In this document: piece after piece, positions 24,001 to 30,860 of the stretch | Numbering within the stretch: position 1 is the stretch's first letter | Layout: the number at the start of each line of letters is the position of its first letter | Source of the DNA: Symsagittifera roscoffensis | Taxonomy: Eukaryota > Xenacoelomorpha > Acoela > Convolutidae | NCBI RefSeq assembly: GCF_963678635.1 | Contig: NC_087069.1 | Coordinates: 49,433,892 to 49,497,891 of the forward strand | Length of the DNA stretch: 64,000 nt | Direction of reading: 5' to 3' | Made by a program: the position numbers and the translations under genes | The notes under the pieces: generated by a model | What the model saw: the letters and a program-made list of their open reading frames with translations, nothing else | The model's database searches: none | Told to the model about the DNA's origin: nothing

Positions 24001-27000
24001 ACCGTAAACATTTTTGCCTTTCGGTGCTATTTTTTTTTCTCGTCAAGTTTAATTTTTATCTCTTTTGTTCCCGATACTCATTGGTTTGTTAACCATCCTG
24101 ACTTTCATAGCATTCCATCGGATCAGCTCAATTCAAGTACACTATGGATGCTTTAAATTTCATTTTTTTTTCCCAAAAGGGGGAGAAAGGATGAAGTTAA
24201 ATAGATAATCAGTTAGTTTTACAATTCAAAATTTTTCCGGCTTGGAGGATTGATAAGATTTCAACTTAATTAGTATTGTTAGCAATTGCTACATAACCTT
24301 TCTAACAGGTCACTTACTTTTGAACTTCACGTATTCAATCTCTCCGGCGCAGAGACTGCTCTCTTCACTATTTAATGTTTTAACCCTAGACTATATCACT
24401 TTTATTCTTTTATTCTTTTTAATGGTTAAAGTAGAGTTAGCTGTAACAAAGTAGCACTTTATCAACGACCTAATAAATTCGACGAAGTTTTTAAAAATCT
24501 GCTTTCCCTTGAGAAAATCCCAGATCCGCCCCTGTTTTCAAAATATCTATTTGTGTAAGCAAAAATTTCAATTCAATTTGAAACTTTTTACTCGAATTCT
24601 TCAAAAATAAAAGAAAATAATGTCCTATTTTGATTCCAGTCTGAATTACTGCGTTTCAAACAAAAGCTTTTTCAGTACTTCTAGAAATTTTTTTTCTAGT
24701 AATTATTCGTTATTAACTTTTTGCCGTTTTTGACTTTGATCATATTTTTTTTGCGTTTGATAGATCCGTTGCCCGGGTCGAGATCCCGCTCAAAAACCGC
24801 TCAAGATATGAGCGGTTTGAGCGGTTTTTCAGCAAGATTTGGGCGGTTTGGACGTTTTTTTTGGAAAAACCGCTCAAACTGCTCAAATCTTGCTTAAAAA
24901 ACCGCTCAAAAACCGCTCTTTTCTTGCGGTGATGTTTGAACGTTTTTCAAGCAAGTTTTGTGCGGTTTTTGAGCCGTTTTTGAGCGGTCTTATAAAGAAA
25001 ACCGATTAAAACTAACAAAAAGGCCTGGAAAGGTAATGTAACCCAGGTTGACATCCATAAACCGAAAATGCTTATTTTAAATTTCCCCACACCGAAAAAG
25101 CTTATCATACAAATGCCTGCATCAAATGTATGGAAAAATGCTAATCATACAATTTTCATACCATTGCAAAAAAACCATTGAAAAAAGATTCAATCTAGTT
25201 TCTCCGGCTATTTGAACCAAATACAACAGTCTAGTGATGAAAAATAACTACGTTTATTTTTTTTTTGAAAAAAAATGGTTATCATACAACTTCCATAATG
25301 AAAATTGTATGATAACCTTTTTTTTATGAAAGCAAAGATTTTCAGAAATTGTTCAAACTTGTTTATAAACAAATTTCAATTATTTCAGAGTGCTTTTGCT
25401 CAATTTAAAAGACATTGCTCATCAAAAACGAAAATTCAATTTGAAGCTAAAAAAAACAGTTATCATACAATTTGCATATATGAAAATTGTATGACAACCA
25501 TTTTTTCATAAAAGGCAAGATGTCCAGAATAATGTTAAACTTGTTTTTAATCAAATTTAAAGTAATTAAGAGTGCTTTTGCTCAATTTAAAACACCTTGC
25601 TCATCAAAAACCAGGTTTTTTGCTCAATTTTAATCTTCATAATTTGTTAGCTTATGACGAGTAAAACTGAGAAGTTCGGAGCCACACAGTTCTTCTTTTC
25701 CGAAAATGACTCGGGGTAGGTTGGGGTTAAGGTTAGGTTAGGATTAGGGTTTCTTAAGAATAATTTCACAATTTGTGGAAAACAGATTTCTTGCCACAAC
25801 AATTCTCTTTGGATCAACTTTGAATAACTGACGCAATATTCGTCTTTGGGAAAACAAAACAGGTTTGTCCATCCATTTATCAAGTGATACTCATGATTTA
25901 TCTCATTTTTTTTGAGAATTTAAGCCAAAAAAACGGTTTCAAAACTTTTTTTACTTTGAAATGAGATAATTGTCATGATCTTAGAATATTATGATGTCAT
26001 TGAACTGTATTATCAAACGTTATCCAGGAGAAATAGTCCAGGAGAAAACACTTTTTAATTGTGGATAGTTTCTAACGGAAATTTTGCTGTTTGTCTATTA
26101 TATATTACTGTAAATATCATCAAATTGTTCATACTGATCAAGTATACAAGAATCACTAACCGATTAGTCCAGCTACTACCAACAACGATAGCTGTAATAA
26201 TATATAATTAATGCTTAAAATCTTGCTTTAACATATATCTCAAGTCCTGAAATTTTACAATTTCCATTTATGAAAAATTGTTTATCCTACAATTTTCATT
26301 TATGAAAAAATGTTTATCCTACAATTTCTATATATGAAAAAATAATTTTTCTACAATTTCTATAAATGAAAAAACGCTTAACCTAGCGTTTTTTTTTACA
26401 ATTTTCTGAGTCTATGAAACTGTAAAAAAATGTAGGACAAGCATTTTTTCATATATGGAAATTTTAGGATAAGCATTTTTGGTCAACCCACGCTAAGATG
26501 CAGTTGAAATACTATCTACAATTAAAAAAGTGCTTAACCGTTCTCAAATCAAGCAATATGTTTTTCGATGTCTTGACCAAAAACAATGTGAGCGACCTTT
26601 TTCAAATGCTCGAGCAAAATAACCACTGGAAAATGTGTAAAATTTGAGCGGTTTGAGCGGTTTTTTTTAGACAATTACGCTCAAAATCTTGCTTCAAAAT
26701 GAGCGGCTTCAGCGGTTGTTGAGCGGTTTTTTCGATAAACCGCTCAAAACCGTTCAAATCTTGCGCGGGTTTTGAGCGGTTTTTTTAGATAAAACCGTTC
26801 AAAAACCGCTCAAACCGCTCATTTTGAAGCAAGATTTTGAGCGTAATTGTCTGAAAAAACCGCTCAAACCGCTCAAATCTAGCTTCAAATTAGGTGAAAA
26901 ATCTTGACTCGGGTGGTGCTGCTTATTCAATATTTGGATAAATTTTTCGGAAACATATTTTGTATGGACTTGTTGAATGGTCTTGTCTAGGTGTGTATGA

Positions 27001-30000
27001 ACTCGTTCGACTACTCCGATCCATACAGTGGCTCACTCCAGTGGCTCATACTGAGGCCATACTTTATGTACAATGGACAGAAGTTCGTGTCCACTGTCCT
27101 CTCAACAGCCATGGTCCCACCACCAGGTAAATTGGGAAATATTAACACTCAAATTAAATTGTTTTTGGACTTTTAATCAGAAAAATAAGAAGTTTTGTAC
27201 AAATTACAACCTCAAACCTAAGAGAACTTCGTTTGACCAAATAGTCCGTTTTTAGGCCTCTGTGTGCTATTTAAGTTATAAATGTACCCATTACTGATAA
27301 AAATCGTTGGAATGTGCTTGTGCTTAGTTGGTTTTTTCAAACCCTCATAGTATTTTAAATATAATCCCAAAATAAGTCTTGTACTGAACTAAATTAACTC
27401 AAACTTATTTTCTCAAACCAGGCGTACCATCAACAGGTAATAAAACACTTCAGAACATGATAGAGTCAATTCAAATGGCAGCCATTTGATATAAATAAAC
27501 TTTCCAGATATTGGCAATAAGTCTCCTAGCCCTTGAAAACTTTAGCAATTTTTTTTTTACTTTTGCCTGTCACCTTCGGATCGTTCCCATTTTTTCTCCC
27601 CATGGTACCGAGTGGAGAATTGACATTCTTGCAAAGAAGCCTTTCAAGGGTTAAGCGTATGTGAGTTTGGAAAATAGGGGAGTGGAAAATAGTCAACAAG
27701 ATTCAACGTATATGTGACGGTTTTACTGGTAAATCTCCTCAAGTAGTCAAACTGGTAATTTTTGAACCGCAATAATTTTAACAAGTTGAAATTGTTTATT
27801 TATTCAGCATTGAGCAAAGGACAGCATTATATTTCAGATTGTAAAAAAATCTAGCAAAAACACTTAGCTAAGAAGTCCAAGAAAAATGACTGAATAAAAT
27901 AAACCATCCGTGTAGAAAAATACAATAAAGTTCTTCGAAAGTCGGAACACTTGTTTTCAATGTAAATTAAGAACTAAATAGTAGTGAAGACCCAAAGGCT
28001 TCTTTACCGAATATCATTTATCAATTACTTTTTTTGTTGGTCTCCAATACAATCAATTAAGATCAAATAAAATTATTAAAATGTTACTAATCAAAGATTG
28101 TAAAGTTATTAAAAAATCTTTAGACAAAAAATTCAATTTTGAACGATAAACAAATTTCCTAAATTTGAGGCAATTTTTTTTCCTTGAAGTTCAATCCTTC
28201 TTAGCCGATTATAAAAGCTTATAATAGATTGAAACGTCAAGATTATAATCGAAACTCATACATTTCTTTTCAAATGTTGTTGCTTTACTTTGCATTATCT
28301 GGAGTGTTTTTCTCGTTTTCATTTTTGAAAAATGTGAAAATGGTTGCAAAATTCAATGGGCTGGTTTTGCCAAAAACTTATGGTTTGTTCTTCGGCCAAT
28401 TTTTTTGTCCACTAAACACTTCATGTTCAACCCCCATCCCACCTTCGCAACCAGCGCGCTTGCTAACAAAATCCACCCTTATTTGGAAAATTATGATTTT
28501 TTTCGTACGTCCATTTTGGAAAAAATTCCTGCAGAATCAATTTAAGACAGTTTTTAAAATAGTTCTTAAATGTAGCACTAAGAACAAAATCATTTTCATT
28601 TGTGTTCGTATGTATTTTTATGGTGGTAAATTTGAGTTTTGTTGCCTTGAAGAAAATGTCATTGAAATTACCATTGCTATCTCTTCATCCATCATTGTAC
28701 GTTTTTTTTTATCGTCCATTAAGAGAAAAAAACGGTAAGATCTATAAAGTTGATTGAAACTTACGGTTTCATTGTTTTCTTTTTTGGTTTTTGTTTTAAA
28801 CTTAATTTTTTGTGCATTGCCCATCATTGTTCGCAAAACGGTACCCCACTCCCCCCCACCCCACCACCTCATTTGATTATCAACTCTTGAATTTAACGAG
28901 TCATGTTTGTTTTTATATGGTTTAGTATGGAGACCCCATATTTATGTCATGGCTCAACCATTACGCATATATATTTTTTCAAACAATCAGACAAAGCATA
29001 GAAACATTTAACTTGTAATAGTTAGCAGGTGGGAGATAAAGAAAATAGTTGTTCTTTTGCCAGTTGAAACTTGAATTTTTACTCTCACACAACGTGACCT
29101 AATCATCATGATGTATCAAAGTTTATTTCGTTTTCTTGACTTTTAAAATTGTTTTATTTAAGTTTTTGACATTTATTATTACAATTCTGAAGATACTCGT
29201 AGAATTATTGCATCAATTTGGACGAGCTCAATTTGTATAAATATTGTTTTTTTGTAGGTGTTAACGTGACCGAAGAGTTCTTGGCCGAAAAAAAGAACTT
29301 CATCTCCATTTATATGTGGCTATTGCTCATGTTTCTGTGGGTGGGAACTGCTCTGATGCTCAATCTGCTAATTGCTCTCTTCAACGAAATATTCAAATTC
29401 ATCAACCAGAGGTTAACATTTTTTCAAAATTGTATCTCAAAATCAATGATTCGTTGGCTCTTTTTCCTTTTCACCCCCACCTCACACGAGCATCAATTTT
29501 ACGGTGTAACGAGTGGTTTTACAAGGTTAATTATGAAGACCAAATATGTTTGCCATGGCCTTATTAGTCCGTATGCCAACTTTCAAAACAATCGAATTTT
29601 GTAAACAAAAGTTAAATTTGTAAAATTTTGCAGGTGGGGGGGGGGGGGGGGGGGGGGGGAAGGAAAAGGAGCTGATTCGTTCTTTTATTTATTTTTTACT
29701 TTTTGACTCTTATTTTTTGAAAAACCACAAAACTCCGGAATTCTCTGATTTTCAGACTTTTTTTGATCAAACCCACCGGGAACAAAAAAGATAATGATCC
29801 AGAAAAGTTTAATCAAATGATAAAAACATATGGGGCTTCAAAGTTAGTATTTTTGCAGGTCTCATTTCGAGTGGAAAGCCGAAAATTTCTGTCTTCAACG
29901 CGAATTCTCAGACCGACCAGTTTTACCAGCGCCGTTTTCAATCTTTGAGTCTGTTTATAAATTATTTTTTTCCCGCCGACGAAATGAACAACCTCAAACC

Positions 30001-30279
30001 TCACAAGAACTTGAAAGCCAAGACGAAAAGTTGTCGACAATGTTTCAACGTAAATGGGCGACGGAAGTTTTGGCTGAAAAGCAGAAAAAAGTGCCACTAA
30101 AAGAGTCCGTTAAACAGACGATCAAATCGGCCGACAAACAACGAAGCAGAATTGAAGATTTTGACATAATTATGAAAGAGATGTTCAGGTTGTACCAGGA
30201 TAAAAGCCGGAGAGAGAAAGAAAAACTACTCGAGTCAGATGCAAAAAGCGAAGAAACGTTAGAAGACTTGGAAATTTGA
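2863..30279 (+). CDS. TRPM-family cation channel, C-terminal two thirds (spliced gene, 5' end outside window)
   Basis: Eight exons join without a frame conflict (intron phases in order: 1 into the first, then 2, 1, 0, 0, 0, 1, 2) and encode about 562 residues ending at TGA 30277-30279. In order they give the conserved pre-S1 region (YYIGCKEFLAHPCVQ), S1-S2, S3, S4-S5 (EAHCFYCL, AWVRL, NSTVGP, typical of TRPM), the pore loop (ILRPYFMYNGQ), S6 (NLLIALFNEIF) and the TRP helix with the TRPM-type proline stretch (RPVLPAPF), followed by a charged tail. The TRPM homology regions of the N-terminus are absent and should lie upstream of base 1. Introns range from 328 bases to 9.9 kb and carry most of the mobile DNA of the first 30 kb. 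The tail after the TRP helix is only about 115 residues and has no enzyme domain (no kinase or NUDT9-like part). The TRPM subtype cannot be assigned. The family forms tetrameric plasma-membrane cation channels. Confidence 0.9.
3086..3124 (+). repeat. 3' end fragment of the hAT-type MITE
   Basis: C-rich tract followed by ACTAAATCCACCCCTG, matching the 3' terminus of the MITE at 2275-2714. It sits ten bases after a TRPM splice donor. No matching 5' end was seen. Confidence 0.55.
3405..3517 (+). CDS. TRPM exon: pre-S1/S1 linker
   Basis: Acceptor TTTTTCAG ends at 3404 and donor GTGAGC begins at 3518. It encodes LFLPWNFQEYFDSLKP and an acidic stretch ending LRKFR plus one base (G), which pairs with AT at 13436 to give Asp. 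Phase agreement with both neighbours supports the exon. Confidence 0.8.
3518..4397 (+). other. Intron sequence before the LTR element
   Basis: Start of the 9.9-kb TRPM intron between 3517 and 13436. AT-rich, with no other feature recognised up to the target duplication at 4393-4397. Confidence 0.6.
4398..4688 (+). repeat. 5' LTR of retrotransposon 1
   Basis: 291 bp with 7-base inverted ends TGTGGTA/TACCACA. The last base (A, 4688) is also the A of the gag ATG. Confidence 0.92.
4688..5920 (+). CDS. gag: Gag polyprotein of retrotransposon 1
   Basis: 410 residues, intact. The structural protein packages element RNA into particles. The N-terminal half is a capsid-like helical region; the middle is rich in Lys, Asn and Gln; residues about 318-358 form two zinc knuckles (CTRCG...GHLKNC and CKNCNKPNHFAKMC, the second a canonical C-x2-C-x4-H-x4-C). 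The tail is acidic. ATG 4688 is chosen because it falls exactly at the LTR/primer-site junction and the same MAQ start occurs in element 2. It ends at TAG 5918-5920. Pol lies in the -1 frame and is open from about 5851, so a -1 frameshift is possible; AAAAAT at 5894-5899 is only a weak slippery candidate. Confidence 0.9.
   Translation: MAQPAGSSFTAQDNRTDLGIPVFWASANSDPPWNFEIWLDQFLLAVTVKENVDPEVMLEEPKTVLEEPLPTPEPPAQNEDAPAIAMREARNRLARDRVVQENEERVLRGPRVGHNVFYHEVGKRLTPRLFLALGAEGKKKFTQKNPQTEISKLGFRDIVRLAKISFEKTKCITYERYKLFTRSHEPNETLESFHAALTAQAAKADLGALEEKLVRDLFISRIKNVVLQDTLTFETFSSEEVLKRAIKFEHSKQTTQAFQKSSSSTNNSKLFSNSQLKIKQEPIMAIGNKGYNSKRRKQNQNRRKQYENKNTQKAKGDQKQCTRCGRAFGEGHLKNCPAMGKTCKNCNKPNHFAKMCRSQQVNEITIEGSSSEEECNLIQSFDSCDDFEIIAVEEDLTSIETLKNTSTDEY
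4689..4706 (+). promoter_or_regulatory. Primer-binding site overlapping the gag start
   Basis: TGGCGCAGCCAGC follows the LTR directly; TGG is expected opposite a tRNA 3' CCA end. The matching tRNA was not identified. Its first two bases form the TG of the gag start codon. Element 2 has the same arrangement with TGGCGCAGTCG. Confidence 0.7.
5926..6458 (+). pseudogene. pro: Aspartic protease part of pol, split over two frames
   Basis: The first piece (to 6174) carries the catalytic motif LDTGSPVSLL. The second, in another frame (6108-6458), carries CILGLDLQ, the ILG-type motif of retroviral proteases. The frame changes between about 6110 and 6174, and the second piece ends in TGA followed by TAA. 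The protease would process Gag and Pol. Both halves are clear, but this copy cannot make an intact enzyme without correction. Confidence 0.8.
6487..7763 (+). pseudogene. pol: Reverse transcriptase and RNase H of retrotransposon 1, frame-broken
   Basis: RT begins near KYPLCPIQEKGKRIPIHIQD. A frame change near 6690 leads into the long piece with VLDLKYAYSQI and the catalytic FCFLDDILIVSKG (aspartates near 7020). RNase H follows a second frame change near 7515 with YSTNELELLAVVWAL and VIATDHKAL, holding its acidic catalytic residues. It stops at about 7763 before another frame change. The order and motifs fit Ty3/gypsy pol. The enzymes copy element RNA to DNA and remove the RNA strand. Several single-base frame changes make this copy defective as assembled. 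Confidence 0.88.
7764..11210 (+). pseudogene. Pol C-terminal part: long spacer, integrase and low-complexity tail (one stop codon)
   Basis: One frame runs from about 7764 to 11210, interrupted only by TAA at 9171-9173. In order: end of the RNase H region (HIPGRDMGIVDYLSRE); a Lys/Glu/Ser/Asn-rich spacer of about 300 residues; the integrase zinc domain (RIHRGHPGQEAM ... CRSC, near 9030-9150); and the integrase core with its three acidic residues in QLDYAG (9238), RTDQFSGF (9415) and GLVERTIQTIK (9518). Then a tail of about 450 residues rich in Lys, Glu, Ser and Gln ends near TAG 11208-11210. The stop lies between the zinc domain and the core. I saw no chromodomain or membrane segment. Integrase inserts the cDNA into the genome; the spacer and tail have no assigned role. 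Confidence 0.85.
11381..11671 (+). repeat. 3' LTR of retrotransposon 1
   Basis: 291 bp, four differences by eye from the 5' LTR (about 98.6% identical). GAGCGGGG just before it may be the remnant of the polypurine tract. Confidence 0.92.
11672..12440 (+). other. Intron sequence after the LTR element
   Basis: Begins with the target duplication ACATA. AT-rich; no further feature recognised. Confidence 0.5.
12441..12782. mobile_element. PIF/Harbinger-type MITE with TTA target duplication
   Basis: The 336-bp body (12444-12779) starts GCAGAATGGTC and ends CCATTCTGC. The terminal inverted repeats extend imperfectly to about 50 bases and include inverted copies of GGTCCAAGAGCAGAAAAACGG. Both sides are flanked by TTA (12441-12443 and 12780-12782). 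A 3-bp TTA/TAA duplication is typical of PIF/Harbinger. There is no transposase; the interior is AT-rich. Confidence 0.75.
12783..13435 (+). other. Intron sequence
   Basis: AT-rich sequence up to the TRPM acceptor at 13434-13435. Nothing else recognised. Confidence 0.5.
13436..13755 (+). CDS. TRPM exon: S1-S2
   Basis: The acceptor TTTTAG ends at 13435 and donor GTATAA starts at 13756. The encoded part has a polar linker then two hydrophobic segments (around KFLISLIAYVTYLLVISSLV and DYTLFILNIALLMQSIQ), fitting S1 and S2. It leaves in phase 0, matching the next exon. Confidence 0.85.
14191..14322 (+). CDS. TRPM exon: S3
   Basis: Acceptor AATAAACAG ends at 14190 and donor GTAAGT begins at 14323; phase 0 at both ends. 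It encodes LFFQPRVFFGYRVQLW, then CEWNLVGCSSIFLGFLGFAL, the membrane segment expected for S3. No stop in 44 codons. Confidence 0.8.
14323..15140 (+). other. Intron sequence
   Basis: AT-rich intron between the S3 and S4-S5 exons. No exon or repeat was recognised in this part. Confidence 0.5.
15150..15690. repeat. GCGGATTCCGC minisatellite
   Basis: Degenerate tandem repeats of about 23-24 bp with a core TTTGCGGATTCCGCTTACA, clearest at 15360-15450 and decaying outward. The core GCGGATTCCGC is a near-palindrome, so both strands look alike. ORFs here are repeat translations. Confidence 0.75.
15845..16345. repeat. CCAGACTTTCGCGACCAAA repeat block, second copy
   Basis: It begins CCGGGTCGAAGTCCC and continues with many imperfect copies of TCCAGACTTTCGCGACCAAA, then variants built on GGCGCGACT (16110-16340). 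It is related to 470-960, which has the terminal motif in inverse orientation. Its GC content is well above the flanking intron. Confidence 0.7.
16346..17079 (+). other. Intron sequence with a dispersed-repeat end
   Basis: Contains ATAACCTCCATAGACCGAAA at about 16848, the end motif of a dispersed repeat also seen at 25047, 43657 and inverted near 26480. No exon seen. Confidence 0.5.
17080..17900. repeat. Tandem repeat of about 130 bp, degenerate
   Basis: GCCCTGAAAA or close variants recur near 17128, 17270, 17400, 17500, 17642 and 17772, each followed by a T-rich stretch, CAACCGCAAATTAAA and TTTTGTACTAAAAAA. The unit is thus about 100-140 bp with an internal half-repeat. Confidence 0.7.
17901..18760 (+). 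other. Intron sequence
   Basis: No recognised exon or repeat. Confidence 0.4.
18762..19300 (+). repeat. Degenerate copies of the 5' end of the TRPM S4-S5 exon
   Basis: Three stretches (near 18765, 19018 and 19246) resemble the start of the exon at 19414, each beginning at an AG: AGACATCCTTCTCTCTAATA, AGACTTCCTACTCCTTAAAA and AGACCTCGTACTCTTCAATA. Intronic sequence before the exon (TTTCAAGCTGAAAAA, then TTTTAATTG and a T-rich acceptor tract) is duplicated too, about 400 bp apart. None stays open or keeps a membrane segment, so they are decayed tandem duplicates and not working alternative exons. Confidence 0.65.
19414..19614 (+). CDS. TRPM exon: S4-S5
   Basis: Acceptor TTTGTTTCAG ends at 19413, donor GTAAAG starts at 19615, phase 0 on both sides. 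It encodes 67 residues with EAHCFYCLSCCLAWVRLISF (S4 region), NSTVGPLWIMLRKML (S4-S5 linker) and the S5 hydrophobic segment VCFLSVLGVITLAAGITLQ. The TVGP and following M/K pattern is characteristic of TRPM. This is the strongest single exon for the family call. Confidence 0.9.
19700..20031 (+). repeat. Degenerate copies of the 3' end of the TRPM S4-S5 exon
   Basis: Two stretches resemble the end of exon 19414-19614 with its donor: TATTACTGCGGGGAGTACAC then TGCAGG near 19858-19888, and ACCAAGGCTGCGGGGGTTTT then CCTACAGG near 19995-20022, against CTGGCTGCGGGAATAACACT then ACAGG in the real exon. Sequence after the donor also matches (GCGCACAGTA against GGTCAACAGTA). Confidence 0.55.
20444..20656 (+). 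repeat. 5' LTR of retrotransposon 2
   Basis: Begins TGATGTGATTTCAG and ends TTTTATCA; the final A also begins the gag ATG, as in element 1. Primer-binding site TGGCGCAGTCG follows. Confidence 0.85.
20656..21615 (+). pseudogene. Gag remnant of retrotransposon 2
   Basis: Starts MAQSNNESNVRGIPPF, parallel to element 1 Gag, and breaks after 98 codons. A later piece (21355-21615) retains CMKCGGTFSKGHSAVC and CASCKSEGNF, remnants of the two zinc knuckles; the second has lost its later residues. Several frame changes and stops lie between. Confidence 0.8.
21800..23440 (+). pseudogene. Protease/RT/RNase H remnant of retrotransposon 2
   Basis: ESTSPVSFL at about 21803 aligns with DTGSPVSLL of element 1, so the catalytic Asp-Thr-Gly is lost. 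RT pieces at 22420-22680 and 22681-23040 keep NAYNQL and DVLIASKG, but the FLDD motif reads YLVDV, lacking the paired aspartates. RNase H remnants (STNELELLGVVWAVEHYK) lie near 23310. After that the frame decays and the integrase region is absent. Clearly dead. Confidence 0.8.
23584..23871 (+). pseudogene. Pol tail remnant of retrotransposon 2
   Basis: The 95-codon stretch with PPIIRRSRRIEGPPKFYGKR parallels the tail of element 1 (VRKSGRSKKGPTRYGNP). This shows that the tail domain belongs to the family. Confidence 0.6.
24251..24464 (+). repeat. 3' LTR of retrotransposon 2
   Basis: Starts TGATAAGATTTCAAC and ends CTTTATCA, giving inverted ends TGATAA/TTATCA. Aligned to 20444-20656 with about thirty differences. 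Confidence 0.85.
24771..26921. mobile_element. Fold-back element with GAGCGGTTTTT arrays at both ends
   Basis: Both ends (about 24775-25000 and 26640-26890) are dense arrays of GAGCGGTTTGAGCGGTTTTT and its complement. The outermost motifs are inverted: CCCGGGTCGAGAT at 24773 and ATCTTGACTCGGG near 26902. This gives a 2.15-kb inverted structure. The terminal motif is also that of the blocks at 470-960 and 15845-16345. No coding sequence inside. Confidence 0.55.
25041..26500. mobile_element. Inner inverted element with GGTTGACC ends
   Basis: Left end CCCAGGTTGACATCCATAAA with AAAATGCTTAT; right end inverted (GATAAGCATTTTTGGTCAAC then CCA at about 26471-26493). It contains a direct duplication of about 183 bp (25273-25456, 25457-25640) and 32-bp tandem units CTACAATTTCTATATATGAA near 26255-26380. 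The same left-end motif occurs at 16848 and 43657. It lies inside the GAGCGG element. Confidence 0.5.
26991..27126 (+). CDS. TRPM exon: pore loop
   Basis: Acceptor CTTGTCTAG ends at 26990, donor GTAAAT starts at 27127. It enters in phase 0 and leaves with one base. It encodes FDYSDPYSGSLQWLILRPYF and then MYNGQKFVSTVLSTAMVPPP. The LxRPYxxxxGQ pattern matches the TRPM pore helix and filter start, but the residues after GQ differ from the usual IP. Confidence 0.8.
27127..29257 (+). other. Intron sequence between pore and S6 exons
   Basis: Contains a possible 15-base microexon at 27422-27436 (see findings). The 169-codon ORF at 28229-28738 has a low-complexity Phe/Lys/Ile-rich composition and no family resemblance, and I do not call it a gene. 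Confidence 0.5.
29258..29411 (+). CDS. TRPM exon: S6
   Basis: Acceptor TTTTTTTGTAG ends at 29257; donor GTTAAC begins at 29412. It encodes GVNVTEEFLAEKKNF and S6 with NLLIALFNEIFKF, the near-invariant TRPM S6 end. It enters after one base and leaves after two, both compatible with neighbours. NVT is a possible glycosylation site in the outer pore turret. Confidence 0.9.
29859..30279 (+). CDS. TRPM terminal exon: TRP helix and C-terminal tail
   Basis: Acceptor TTTTTGCAG ends at 29858. Joined to the S6 exon it gives Arg, then SHFEWKAENFCLQREFSDRP and VLPAPF, the TRP-helix region and proline motif after S6 in TRPM. A highly charged Lys/Glu/Arg-rich helical tail follows and could form a coiled coil. 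Stop TGA 30277-30279. No AATAAA was seen in the next 150 bases. Confidence 0.88.
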
Positions 30280-30435
30280 TAATAACGAAGAAATGAAAAT
30301 ACACAAAATTTAGCATTTGTAATTTATTATTGTATAATTCTGCTTGTTTTGCGCTAGAAACAAAATCCTTTGCTCGCATTATGAACAGATGCCAGCAAAA
30401 GTTATATCTAGTTGTATAAACATATATATGTATAT

Positions 30436-30860
30436 ATAGGGGTGGGTCTAGGGTGTTCTCGAGGGGGGGGGGGGGGGATTTTCAAAAATTTCGCCTTTTT
30501 TTTCAAAGTCGACCAAATTGTTTTTCTGATCTTTCTCAAATCACAATGAAGACTCCAATTTGACCAATTTTTTTTGTGCCGCAGGCAATTTTTCGGAAAA
30601 ATAGGCCAAAAGAGCGTTTTTAGGCACTGTTTGGAAAAATTTGACCAAAAAATTGCGTTTTTTCGGCGCGCGCTCCCCCTCTCAATTTGAGTATACTTTG
30701 GGTTTTTTCGGCGCGCGCTCCCCCTCTCAATTTGAGTATACTTTGGCGCCAAGGGCGCCTTTAGAAAAAAATTTAGGGTCAGTCAGCCAAAAAGGGATAT
30801 CTTAAAATAGTACAAAGGGGGGGGGGGCATTTGGGTCGGCATGGGGTCGAATCGCTTTGC
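30436..30860 (+). mobile_element. hAT-type MITE copy 2, 3' end lost
   Basis: Starts AGGGGTGGGTCTAGG near 30437 with the same interior as copy 1 (CTCGAGGGGGG, GCCGCAGGCAATTTTT, GGCGCGCGCTCCCC, GGCGCCAAGGGCGCC). A stretch of 47 bases with GGCGCGCGCTCCCCCTCTCA is directly duplicated (about 30657-30703 and 30704-30750). The similarity fades after GGGGTCGAATCGC (30843) and the 3' terminus is missing. Confidence 0.75.

Larger units (their letters stand above)
20444..24464 (+). mobile_element. Gypsy-like LTR retrotransposon 2, old and internally deleted
   Basis: LTRs of 213-214 bp (20444-20656 and 24251-24464) start TGAT and end ATCA and are roughly 85% alike by eye. The internal part of 3.6 kb keeps broken gag, protease-like, RT and RNase H regions related to element 1, but the integrase is missing and the pol tail follows directly. 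Flanking 5-mers GGGAC and ACGAC match only partly. It is a decayed relative of element 1, not a copy of it. Confidence 0.85.
20186..24534 (-). mobile_element. hAT-type MITE copy 3, inverted and interrupted by LTR element 2
   Basis: 20186-20443 reads as the reverse complement of the 3' half of the MITE at 2275-2714 (GCGGATTTAGGGG, CTCAGGGATTC, then GGCGTCTTTCGGCGCC). 24465-24534 reads as the reverse complement of its 5' end (TTGAGAAAATCCCAGATCCGCCCCTG in two joined parts). The LTR element lies exactly between. The 20186 end has decayed and no 8-bp target duplication was found. Confidence 0.75.

Noticed and set aside
25716-25752. TTAGG/TTAGGG-like stretch (GGTTAGGTTAGGATTAGGGT)
   Set aside because: Too short and irregular to call an interstitial telomere.
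28229-28738. 169-codon ORF in the TRPM pore-S6 intron
   Set aside because: Phe/Lys/Ile-rich composition of AT-rich noncoding DNA, no motif, and inside an intron with good flanking exons.
29412-29604. Reading on past the S6 exon (128-codon ORF)
   Set aside because: The donor at 29412 joins in phase to the TRP-helix exon at 29859; the read-through lacks TRPM features.
30408-30752. 114-codon minus-strand ORF with duplicated peptide
   Set aside because: Lies wholly in MITE copy 2 and its internal duplication.
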